Below are positions 57,601 through 64,000 of a stretch of 64,000 nt of DNA, piece after piece. This DNA comes from Sycon ciliatum. Lineage: Eukaryota; Porifera; Calcarea; Leucosolenida; Sycettidae. Numbering within the stretch: position 1 is the first letter of the stretch; every line of letters starts with the position of its first letter. The DNA lies in the NCBI RefSeq assembly GCF_964019385.1, contig NC_088655.1, forward strand, positions 17,242,648-17,306,647, written 5' to 3'. The translations under genes and the position numbers were made by a program. The notes under the pieces were generated by a model, which did no database searches, was not told where the DNA came from, and saw only the letters and a list, made by a program, of their open reading frames with translations.

Positions 57601-60600
57601 TGCACTATTACCTAGCCTGGCCATCCGTCGTACTGTTGCCTCGCTTGCCTGCCTATACAAGCTGCATTACCTGCCTGGCCCTCCGCAGCTGCTCTCTGTT
57701 TTGCCACCGCGCTATTTCCCCTCATCCAGCCCCAGAACTCGCAGCGAGCATGGTAGCGTCATTGGCCATGACCACCAGCTCCAACACCAGCTGCTTGCAT
57801 CTGTCCCGCTGGCATTAAAGCGCTCGTTCCCACACTGCAGTATTAGTGACTGGAACTCCCTCCCCGCCGCTCTTCTGTCCCAGCCTCCCCACAGCAAGGG
57901 AATGCAAGCATTCAAAACTAATGTTTATCGCCATCTGCGAAGCACAAACTGGCTCTGGGCGGTCGACTCGCTATGATGATGCTCTCGTCGTTCTCCTCTA
58001 TCCCTATCTATGCACCACAACTGGCTCAGAAAACCGACTCGCCATGATCAGCCATGATGATGCTCCTCTCAGTAACAGCCCTTGTAATTTGTTAATAGTC
58101 TCACAGTTTCTCCCGCACACTCGCTGATGTTAACCCTTCCTTTCTTTTCATTTTGCTGACTCGTACAGCTCTATCTTTTGTTTTTGGTGCGTGTTTTTGG
58201 CCGTGATGCCGAGACCTCAGGTCGGCAGAGCCATCAATGCCCCACCATCACTGCTGCGTCTCGGTGCAGCCCCTGCTCAATAGTTGTCACGTTCGTCTCA
58301 GTATAATTGTCTTTCTTTATTATTTTCGAGCTGGGAATGTGAACATAGTAAAAAAAAAAAAAAAAAAAAAAAAATAATGAGCTATGCATGTCGTAGTAAA
58401 TAAGGGGCGGCACGGATCTTAAACAGGCGGAGTGAGGTCAGGTCCTTAACTTCTCTGGGTAGAGTGAGCCAAACAGAATAAGCAATAAAGAGAAGGGAGC
58501 GCAAAAGAGTGGATGAGTTACACTTAGGGAGTAAGAGTGAGTTTCTAGTTCTTAGAGAAGAGAACCAATTAAAACACATGAGATGAGGTGGGCACAACTC
58601 AAGCTTAATAGAATGGACAAGAGAAGCCAGGTGTGCACTGCGTCCATGTGATAACGGGGTTGTGTGAGCGATTTTATAAAGGGCGGATGATGAGAGCATG
58701 CGGGGTTGACGGAGGAGAATTTTAAGGATTTTCTTGTGATGTATTTCAAGCTTTGCAGCAGCGGAAGAGGATAACCCAACCCAAGACGTATCTGCATAAT
58801 GAAATATTGGGCGAAGGTAGGCGAAATAAAAAAGAAGCTTGCAAGAAAGTGGGAGGTAGGAGCAGTGGGGGGAGAGAATTCCTAAGGATTTACTTGATTT
58901 TTTACAGATATATTCGATGTGAGGTACCCAAGAGAGTGCAGAGTCAATCACAATGCCAAGGTGTTTGTGAGAAGACACTATGTCAATTGGATTTGGAAAG
59001 TTGGCATGGATGAGGGTTGTGAACTCCGGCTGGGGCGGGAAGAGCATGATCTTTGTTTTTGATAGATTTGGGGACAACCTCCAGGACGACATCCAGGAAA
59101 GAACTTCCTGAATGCCAGCACGCAAGTTGTTTTTCAGGCCAGTGAGGGAAGCTGATGAGGTGAGAAGGGTCGTGTCGTCATCAAACAGAGACGTTCCAGG
59201 GAAGACTGCAGGTAAGTCGTTTACGTAAATTATAAATAGTAGGGGACCAAGAATTGATCCTTGAGGAACGCCCGACAATACTGGCTCTGCAGCCGAGGAT
59301 GTGCCAAGCACAGTTACGTACTGATAACGCCCAGAGAGATAAGATTTCAGCCAGGAGAGTGGCTGTTTGCGTACCCTGAATGCATGCTCGAGCTTTGCCA
59401 AAAGTCCTCGATGCCAGACGGTATCAAAAGCCTTGGCCAAGTCAAAGAAGCAAATGCCAGCAAGCGCTCTGTTATCCCTATGCTGGCACACCTGCTGCAC
59501 GATGCGGGTCAGTTGAAGAGAGGTGGAGTCGCCTTTACGAAACCCAGATTGTGCGGGACTCAGAAACGGCGAAACATGTCTGTATAAGTGGTCATAAAAG
59601 ATGCGTTCACATACTTTGGACACGCAGGGAAGAAGAGAGATAGGGCGGTAGTTTGCAGGTTCGTGGTGGGAACCTTTCTTGAATACAGGTATGACTTTCG
59701 CTGTTTTCCATGCGGAAGGGAATATGCCCGTGGTAAATGACATGTTGAAAATATGGCACAAAGGGAATGCTATGGATGGTGCCAGGGCCTTGAGGACCCG
59801 GTTGGGGATGGCGTCAGGACCAGACGCCTTGCACGTTGGAAGCTTCTTCAGATGACGCCGGACAGTGGCAGTTGTGGTGATGACGGACGTGAAACAAGCT
59901 GAGGGCTCCGAGGGGGTGAGAATAGGGGGAATAGAGAGCAACGGGTCATCTGGCCGAGTCACAGAGGCAAACTGGGCGTTTAATGCCGTAGCTTTGGCCA
60001 AAGGGTCAGCCGCCTGCTGAGTCCCTGTTGTGAGTGACGGAATTTACCGTGATACGTTTCGAATTCTTGCTTGTCTCACAAACTGGTGAAGCGATGGACG
60101 GTGTCTACCCTGCAAAGTAGTTTTCATTGAGCGGATATAAGCTCTGTACTTTGTCCGCGTCAGGGTTTTCACTATATTTCGCTGCTGTTGGTATGCTTGT
60201 TTGTTTTGTTGTGTTGGGTACTTCCTAAAAATGCTATAGAGATCATATTTCCACTTGATTGCTGTGCGGAGATGGGCATCAACCCAGGGTGGCTGACTGG
60301 GCCGTGGGCAGCGGTGAGAATACGGCTGCTTTCCGAATGGCCAGAGGTGCTTCTCAAGGGCACTGTTGAGAATGGAAGAAAAGTGTGAAAGCGCATCATC
60401 GACGTTGCTGGCACGCAGGTGCCAGCTCCAGTCAATATCAGAGAGCTCTGCATTCACACTATCCCAGACGGAAGATGGCACGGATTTAAAGTCATATTCC
60501 GGCTTTGCAGGAACATTGCTGAAGTGGCTTTGGGGTGCAGCAGCGGGATGTCCGCTTGCAGCAGGTTCCTCACGGTAAACAGCATCAGTAGGCAGTAGGA

Positions 60601-63600
60601 AAGGACTGAGGATCTGTGCGTGGTCAGATGCACCAAGAGGAGCAACAGATGTAACAGAGAGTAGTAGGTGAGGATGATCCGTGAGTACAACGTCAATACA
60701 CGATGTTGAGCCGTGGGGGGTAAAGTGTGTGGGGAATGTCACCATTTGCTCAAGGCCAAAACAAGAGAAGAGGTTACGGAACTCCCTTCCAGCACGATTC
60801 GTGGTGTCACTAGGAGACCAGTCAGAGTGGCGAGCATTCAAGTCTCCTGCAAGTACAATCGCCGAATTGGGAAGGCTAATAGTAGACAGACAGTCCTCTA
60901 GGAGGTCACTAAATGCCTGGACTTGGGAGATGCTGTCTCCAGGGGGTCTGTAAACAGAGCAGATGATGAGGGGGAGTGAGGGAAGGATCACTGGCCGCAA
61001 TTCGAGCCAAACCGCCTCCAGTCCACAGCGCTCAAGGTCGAAGCGGCGCTTGATGGACATGAACGATCTGTCAGCTACAAGAGTAGCAACACCGCCATAG
61101 CCTCTTGCTGGCAGGTTATCAGAGCTGGTCGTGGGTGGGCGGTCCAGGCGGTATGACGTGTAGCCTGGAATTGAGACGTCTATGGCAGCTGTCAGCCACG
61201 TTTCACATAGGCAGATTATGTCTGGAGAATACTGCTCACAGACTTGACTAAGCTCAGCTAACTTATTTACTATGGAGCGGCAGTTAAGTGAGAGCACTGA
61301 GAAGGATGAAGGATGTGATCTGGGGGTGAAGGGTGGTGCGAGTGGATTTAGAGTAGACATGTTTACGGATTTGAAGCGTGGTCAAAGGTGATCCTGTCCT
61401 GCTTAAAGCGCCATTCTCTTGCAGTGACCTCTGGAGGCCAGAAATCTGGACCGAGGGCTGCTTCCTTGCGTTCCGCTGGAATGACGACGTGGGCGAATGC
61501 CACTCCAAAGTACTTGGTTTCGGAGACTGAACACTTGATCACTTGTATTTCTCGTCTTGTACACCACTTGGCAATCGAGTCAGAGGAGCATCCACTCTTT
61601 ACGTTGCCCAAATATAGTGCGCAACACTTCGTGCGGGACCCTCCTGACAGCTGTTCCGAGGGCTTTGGGCGATTCTCGTAGTACGATGTGACTCGTGTCG
61701 AGGGAACGGTGGTCTCATTACGTGTGTCGTGTGCCTTATTTGGTCCCTGGTGCCCAGCCTATACGGTGGTGCTGTACAGTGCTGGAGGATGATAGGTGCC
61801 GTTTTTTGGCGGGCCTGGTTTCAATCTGGGTTGCATTTGGTGATGTGCGTAGGTTCTGGGGTTGTACGGTGACAGCAGGCAAGGTTGGTTTCAAAAGAGC
61901 TCCAGCAGGGTGGTAGCTCTGCAAATTGTCATGGGGTACAGACAATGCACGTAGATCGGCCAAATCTGCCTTCAATGTAAGTATTTCGGCCTTCATTGAT
62001 GTTATCAAGGATAGCTCCTTGGTGAGGCAAGTGACCTGGTCTACTAGGCTAGTTAGAGTGTCAGACTGCGACTTACTACTACAGGTCCAGTGAGATCCAA
62101 TTCCAGCGTCCCGCAGCGCACAGACCAGTTCCGGTCTTGCGAGGCCATCGCATCCAACAATGCCCTGTTGCCGTCCCAGCTCTCTCAGCCTGTCAAAGCC
62201 CAGCAGGGCGAGGTCTATCTCAGCATTAATCTTCGTTTCCGTGGGTCCACGGGAGCCAAAGGCTCACCGAACTACGAAAAGAGTCAAAATCTCACGTTTG
62301 GGCAGAGCGCCAAAAACTGCATCCGCATGCGAAACGCAAAAAGATTCACTTTATGCCTGTCACCAAGTCATTATTGCTTGTGTTGGTGCTCACTCGGGAT
62401 AAGCAATGGACTCAGGACATTATTATACGGAAATGTAGTGAAACTACAAACTAGTGAAAATGTAGGAATGTTGTAATTTCGCGGATCAAGTGGGATGGGA
62501 AATGCTTGAGGATGATGCACAAACAATGCATATGATCACATTGAATGATATAGTCATCAATATATTGACCCTGTGACTCTTGAAAAGGCTAACTTAGCTT
62601 TCCAGTCACTATCTAAGCACCTAATCATTGCGCTTTTGGTTTTTCTCTGCAGTTGCTTGCCCACAGCCTACCATCATCAATGGAAAGTACAGCTTCTTTC
62701 CGATAACCAATGGGCAAATGGTTAAAGTTGTATGCTTCAAGGGCTACATTGCCACTGGCTATACAATGCTGTACTGCACTGGCCATGGTACCTACAATGC
62801 CTCAGTTCCTCAGTGTCTCAGTAAGCTTTACAACACGATAGTTGCATGTTGTCTGCATTGCGCAATGCCGTGCATGGTTGTATGTAACTTGTTTGGGATC
62901 GTATGCATACATGCTAGTCTGTATATACAAGCGTACATATTCATGAGCATAAATATTCGTGAGAGACTGGTTTACGAACAATCTTGCTTTCTCATAAAGA
63001 TATGTGATGAAGCATCAAATGAGCAGCCCAAGAAGACCGCCCTAGAATGCTAGGTGGTCTTTTTCTCCAATCGTTGATACACAACAAGTTAATCGAGAAT
63101 AGGAAAAGCTCCCTTAAAATTCAGTCATCATCCAGCCTTTCGGTTCGTTTTATATGCCTTGTGTGACCTCAGAACCCTGTTATCCGTCATCGGTGAGCAA
63201 TGTTTACGTGACCGAAAACTCCGCAAGAGGAGCAGTGCTAGTGAAATTAGCAAACAGTTCTGCATATCCGAAGTGGGTACCTACAATTATAGGGTTATAC
63301 AATGGTATGCCGGTGACTGATCTTGCACTTGATTGGAACAGTAGCAATTCCTCAAATGAAGCCGTGATCACCTCGGTGACAGGTGCTGGTCAATTTCTCA
63401 GTCCTATCATCCCCTATCAGGTAATGGTGATCTTTCCCAGTTACTGTGTCCACGAACTAGCTGTACTTTGGCGTGCTTCACCCGTGATGACTATGGCTGA
63501 CGTACAGCCACTTACAATGAGGTTAAGGAGCAATGGCGCTGTGATAAATGTGACAACATTTCACATCAACGTTTCCGAGCCTGCCACAGGTGTATCATCG

Positions 63601-63856
63601 TTCAGGATCTGCGCGGTATCTGACGCAAGTATCTCCGCTATGTTCAGCCTAAGTCAGAACGACATGTTCAGTATTATGCTGACTGCAAATGCGACTGGAA
63701 TTCATGCGCGTCTCCAAAGCAGCCGTAATGTCAGTCTGACTATCTGCGTGAGGGATAATGCAGCAGGCAGGTCTGCTTCAATGGATAGTTTTGAGAACTT
63801 TACCTCCTGGCACAGTGGACAGGCCAACTATAGTGTCCTGCTTCGTCTCTACAAAG
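45537..63856 (+). CDS. Gene 2: secreted or membrane adhesion protein of the same family, 3' end outside window
   Basis: Exons proposed: 45537-45621 (signal peptide), 45973-46134, 46685-47365, 50512-50694, 51130-51252, 51474-51656, 51965-52087, 52877-53059, 53377-53499, 62653-62820, 63173-63856. All internal exons are phase 1-1. The order is Sushi, double cadherin-like module, (Sushi-EGF)x3, Sushi, module. It shares the module and exon logic with gene 1 and lies 2.3 kb downstream of it on the same strand, so it is a likely tandem paralogue. Whether it continues to HormR-GAIN-7TM cannot be seen. Unlike gene 1, its EGF exons have six cysteines and its Sushi exons four. The 9.2-kb intron 53500-62652 is inflated by two nested LINEs. 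Further exons may be hidden in 47366-50511. Confidence 0.8.
45973..46134 (+). CDS. Gene 2 Sushi/CCP exon 1
   Basis: A 162-nt phase 1-1 exon after TTCCTTCAG. Four cysteines (VTCPR, FHCAS, LTCQS, PVCLG) with proline-rich spacing and the G-Q-R-V-V-F-HC strand give a standard Sushi domain. It lies directly after the signal peptide. Confidence 0.9.
46195..46360 (-). mobile_element. Degraded tRNA-derived SINE
   Basis: Reverse complement related to the 281-bp family: CACCATAGTTCGGTTGATAG (A box), ATCGAGTCCTGGTGGTGACAG (B box), then the T-rich CTTCAG tail. Only the tRNA part and tail are kept. Confidence 0.7.
46685..47365 (+). CDS. Gene 2 extracellular module C (double cadherin-like)
   Basis: A 681-nt phase 1-1 exon, 227 residues, the module alone with no Ser/Thr tail. 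The opening strand is NNVYLAEHAPAGTLLLTL. The second half is SQPASDLTVFSVCRASN, then LCATDN, AWHNAYAEINVTV and the final GLRR. Its four cysteines match modules A, B and D. It defines the minimal module boundaries. Confidence 0.88.
47366..50511 (+). other. Gene 2 intron, content mostly unassigned
   Basis: No exon can be supported with confidence. It contains the foldback at 48838-49013 and a block 50260-50511 duplicated before 52877. There is a short frame at 50124 (MERLRHKYRFGCPEHGVQV) with an acceptor-like CTGTCAG upstream. That frame might be an unrecognised exon, but it has no clear donor in phase. Confidence 0.5.
48838..49013. mobile_element. Snapback element, near-perfect 75-bp arms
   Basis: The left arm from TATAATAAACACATGG to CGTGCACCTTAGCC pairs with the right arm GGCTACGGTGCACG to CCATGTGTTATTATA, with a loop of about 18 nt. 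Internal landmarks are ATTATGGCTGATT/AATCAGCCATAAT and GCCCTAGTGCGTAGCCC/GGGCTACGCACTAGGGC. Non-coding. Confidence 0.85.
50512..50694 (+). CDS. Gene 2 Sushi exon, tandem copy 1
   Basis: A 183-nt phase 1-1 exon: ATECIVPEAPKNGSF through VPICLG with four cysteines. It is nearly identical to copies at 51474 and 52877. Differences are a few residues (for example CAGGFL here against CASGFL in the others). Upstream intron sequence from about 50260 is shared with the region before copy 3. Confidence 0.92.
51130..51252 (+). CDS. Gene 2 calcium-binding EGF exon, tandem copy 1
   Basis: A 123-nt phase 1-1 exon: DVNECQLVFNICHANATC through GNGSFCEG. It has all six cysteines, the DVNE calcium motif, and the C-x-N-x4-[FY]-x-C hydroxylation-type pattern weakly present (CYNTAGSHVC). 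Standard cbEGF. Copy 1 has Val-Phe where copies 2 and 3 have Asp-Phe. Confidence 0.92.
51474..51656 (+). CDS. Gene 2 Sushi exon, tandem copy 2
   Basis: A 183-nt phase 1-1 exon, ATECIVPEAPQNGSF through VPICLG, four cysteines. The donor is GTTAGC, weaker than the GTAAGC of copies 1 and 3, so this exon may be spliced less efficiently. Confidence 0.9.
51965..52087 (+). CDS. Gene 2 cbEGF exon, tandem copy 2
   Basis: A 123-nt phase 1-1 exon, DVNECQLDFNICHANATC through FSGNGSFCEG. Six cysteines. It differs from copy 3 by a single residue (FSG against FAG). Confidence 0.92.
52877..53059 (+). CDS. Gene 2 Sushi exon, tandem copy 3
   Basis: A 183-nt phase 1-1 exon with four cysteines. Changes from the other copies include LNVTC, NNITAV and LENGS; two of them create new N-glycosylation sites (NVT, NIT). 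The donor is GTAAGC. Confidence 0.92.
53377..53499 (+). CDS. Gene 2 cbEGF exon, tandem copy 3
   Basis: A 123-nt phase 1-1 exon with six cysteines and DVNEC. Twenty nucleotides after its GTGAGT donor the old LINE (53521-62349) begins. The rest of the intron resumes at about 62350, where it aligns with the introns after EGF copies 1 and 2. Confidence 0.92.
53849..55003 (+). CDS. Younger LINE ORF1 (nucleic-acid-binding protein)
   Basis: The ATG at 53849 (METTDTSREPAEVDPWRK) is the likely start; an in-frame opening exists from 53735 but lies in the leader. About 384 residues. The middle has an RRM-like segment (VQLHIHDVPVWVSDGAITAA). A CCHC knuckle, CRICSKPEHLAKDCPE, lies near residue 190. The Ser/Glu-rich C-terminal half ends in a basic KQRKKRKRK patch. 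It would coat the element RNA. Confidence 0.9.
   Translation: METTDTSREPAEVDPWRKVSARDLMARTVIFPAPKDLKLAEYVSCLEQHGIGAELILSIQVSSVGQCRLTFTDIQLAQLVVKNGFHINGQHILPKSLTENTHVQLHIHDVPVWVSDGAITAALAPYGTVQGAIRHGKLKVRDNVVIATGVRFATFVLGSNKAVPSYVKSRDGKGTFRVHYSGQKPTCRICSKPEHLAKDCPEARSTTASTGSTQQSRHSTSPTCTDTERTRRLLSDVVANPPQTEQQSKAQSQCPTSKSKQDLPAADKSDSSSSESEELPLSADTESLVDNESLSKPENQQLSNLPCDSDREAKKADSDACTALGPQLGGHSDDDPDSGGWEVNRSKRSRHSVTPDRDQSATTTGSKQRKKRKRKSPESGQQVL
55061..57976 (+). CDS. Younger LINE ORF2 (APE endonuclease + reverse transcriptase)
   Basis: Up to 971 residues; the first ATG is at 55061. Endonuclease: TNAFSLGNKLAEF, VVTETKFSS, AGDFNVHNRNW, GRSDHAVILSDF. Reverse transcriptase: NYRPVSLLSIISKIMES, AVDIAGAFDRVSH, AGVPQGSILGPTLF and the YADD box near residue 683. 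A C-terminal segment (RLDHIQRCALRIIG through WNSLPAALLSQ) is conserved among LINEs. No stop or frameshift. It would nick target DNA and prime reverse transcription. Confidence 0.95.
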   Translation: MPSSVIHHNTVKCSLRLLCTNAFSLGNKLAEFQHTLHQHNPDIAVVTETKFSSETVPPSDSTFPGYTTFRLDRTARGGGVAVWIRSTLPAMVIDELFSPHHELIWLSIQLSPGQKIVLGAAYRPGSTGPSDLTLINHLDDILPSARALGANLILAGDFNVHNRNWLHSSKTTPAGEALEDTCTAHFLTQHVQSPTRGDNTLDLVMSTFNSPVTTQIMSPTGRSDHAVILSDFTGVLPTHEAAVQRTVWRYEKADWNRLRSFFRQVDWSTVITANPETSCEHVTATIMNAVSQFVPSKTLTVKSTDPKWWTPECAAATKEKDKRWRTWRKHPHDFALKHEFTRSVNNAIAVLARSRVSKENSLRHSLSNGSLKEKEWWTKLKCACGEGRNTDIPLLVDSEGCERATSYEKSEAFARFFSRKCSVQGRDLTTMDLPDTAFADAPALTTVHFRPDAVHRLLARLDASKATGPDGISARVLKECARELAKPLCQLFALCFQHGVQPQMWKTASVVPIHKRSSRSALRNYRPVSLLSIISKIMESVINRQLMNHLERYKLLTPHQFGFRRRLGTSDALQALHHAWITAVGRGGAARILAVDIAGAFDRVSHAGLLHKVRHLGIGGPLHTWLSSYLGGRSIQCLVGGQTSSLYTISAGVPQGSILGPTLFLIYVNDASETLSPGAHLEAYADDTTLYSLISLDTSPADAALSLQTSVDRLHQWGRRWRISFEPSKSQAMTATLRRTPINLPRIVFGGTPVLEEKALSLLGVTFDSKLSFSTHLRKVATRAKQRLGFLRRAAHILSPAGRTTVYKAFVRPVMEYAPLIWIGAPPSYLQRLDHIQRCALRIIGPGALLPSLAIRRTVASLACLYKLHYLPGPPQLLSVLPPRYFPSSSPRTRSEHGSVIGHDHQLQHQLLASVPLALKRSFPHCSISDWNSLPAALLSQPPHSKGMQAFKTNVYRHLRSTNWLWAVDSL
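58382..61360 (-). pseudogene. Old LINE ORF2 (endonuclease + reverse transcriptase) with one internal stop
   Basis: APE-type endonuclease motifs: SLNCRSIVNKLAEL, CETWL, GDLNARHSDW, ASDHAQI. Reverse transcriptase motifs: NYRPISLLPCVSK, FFDLAKAFDTVWH, SGVPQGSILGPLLF. The catalytic box reads FDDD where FADD/YADD is usual. The two halves are in one frame, separated only by a TAA at 60044-60046. The copy is therefore dead or nearly so. Confidence 0.9.
61363..62230 (-). pseudogene. Old LINE ORF1 (SAP-like motif, coiled coil, RRM-like end), frameshifted
   Basis: The N-terminal stretch DLALLGFDRLRELGRQQG through ELVCALRDAG resembles a SAP-type nucleic-acid-binding helix pair. Next comes a leucine-heptad coiled coil (SLVDQVTCLTKELS, MKAEILTLKADLADLRAL). 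After one extra base near 61737 the frame shifts, and the remaining part has LYLGNVKSGCSSDSIAKWC through KYFGVAFAHVVIPA, as in ORF1 proteins with an RRM-like fold. ORF1 stop TAA is two bases before the ORF2 ATG (TAAACATG, 61358-61365). Confidence 0.7.
62653..62820 (+). CDS. Gene 2 Sushi exon 5
   Basis: A 168-nt phase 1-1 exon after TTCTCTGCAG: VACPQPTIINGKYSF through VPQCLS, four cysteines. It is divergent from the tandem copies but canonical. It directly precedes module D, repeating the Sushi-then-module order of both genes. Confidence 0.9.
63173..63856 (+). CDS. Gene 2 extracellular module D (double cadherin-like)
   Basis: A 684-nt phase 1-1 exon, 228 residues. The first strand, NVYVTENSARGAVLVKL, has the clearest cadherin-like signature of the four copies. 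The second half is SEPATGVSSFRICAVSD, then ICVRDN, SWHSGQANYSVLL. The four cysteines are conserved. The donor GTACGC is at 63857, and the gene continues past the window. Confidence 0.88.
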
Positions 63857-64000
63857 GTACGCCTTGAATGTCCCTTATCAATATTTCTGCAGAATATTGC
63901 AAAGGTTTTGAAGAAAAACATTTCAAATTCCACTGAAATACCAGGCCAGGCACAATGGTGTTCACATGCGAAAATGTGCCGTAGCCCTGGAAGTGAGTAC

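Larger units (their letters stand above)
53741..58374 (+). mobile_element. Full-length younger LINE, plus strand, nested in the older LINE
   Basis: It starts with CCCCCCCTAC at about 53741 and ends with a 23-A tail at 58351-58374. The target sequence in the older LINE (known intact from 39850-39870) is split at ATAA, which is present on both sides. Both frames are open, separated by 57 nt. Such ends, two ORFs and poly(A) fit a complete Jockey/CR1-clade-like element. It appears intact. Confidence 0.95.
53521..62349 (-). mobile_element. Old LINE (non-LTR retrotransposon), minus strand, interrupted by a younger LINE
   Basis: About 4.2 kb once 53741-58374 is removed. Order on the minus strand is ORF1 (~62230-61363), endonuclease frame 61360-60044, reverse transcriptase 60001-58382, and a 3' UTR continuing at 53740-53521 with a T-rich (A-rich on element strand) tail. 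TTTAT flanks both sides (53518-53522, 62350-62354). It inserted into the intron after EGF copy 3. The C-terminal copy at 39517 belongs to the same family. The type is CR1/L2-like by ORF2 style (inference). Confidence 0.92.

Noticed and set aside
59100-59200. CTGATGAGGTGAG in the old LINE as a ribozyme core
   Set aside because: It is on the non-coding strand of the reverse transcriptase gene and lacks a GAAA partner and stems.

Overview
The window is animal (metazoan) nuclear DNA. Genes are split into many short exons with GT-AG (and two GC-AG) introns. Nearly all extracellular-domain exons are symmetric phase 1-1. The proteins are modular EGF/Sushi/Ig/SEA/HormR/GAIN/7TM receptors. Introns are full of LINEs, tRNA-derived SINEs, MITEs and LTR elements. 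A marine invertebrate, perhaps a sponge or another early-branching animal, fits best. This is inferred from style only; no species marker was found.

Gene 1 (+, window start to 43251, 5' end outside) is an adhesion GPCR. Reading 5' to 3' it has Gly/Ser mini-exons, an EGF-like exon, a Sushi exon and a ~225-residue degenerate double cadherin-like module (19511-20425). More mini-exons follow, then a second EGF + Sushi + module set whose last exon also carries an ~880-residue Thr/Pro mucin stalk (26012-29353). After that come two Ig domains, a SEA-like domain, a HormR domain, the GAIN domain, a GPS with an intact HLT cleavage triad, seven transmembrane segments and a long tail ending SSSV. Gene 2 (+, 45537 to beyond the right edge) starts with a signal peptide and reuses the parts: Sushi, module, three tandem copies of Sushi+EGF, Sushi, module. 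The two genes look like neighbouring paralogues built by exon and segment duplication.

Mobile elements explain most intron length. 2755-3680: a small retroposon with a complete hammerhead ribozyme (2795-2838), split by a tandem tRNA-derived SINE dimer; a second copy at 30198-30408 has a 13-bp target duplication. 4827-6562 and 7032-8752: two copies of a 1.7-kb non-autonomous LTR element (minus strand) whose only reading frame encodes a signal peptide, an acidic linker and rearranged ubiquitin pieces. 12597-17707: a complete Ty3/gypsy chromovirus with identical LTRs, 5-bp target duplication and a -1 frameshift cassette. 21862-23215: very long (CT)n and (TTG)n satellite. 53521-62349: an old LINE (minus) with a complete, apparently intact LINE (plus, 53741-58374) nested in its 3' UTR.

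How the genes work: both predicted products are cell-surface adhesion proteins. Gene 1 couples a long extracellular stalk, through an autoproteolytic GAIN/GPS module, to a class B2-type 7TM domain. The repeated modules and glycosylated stalk would present binding domains away from the membrane. Exon ends are read from splice consensus plus frame continuity, not from transcripts.
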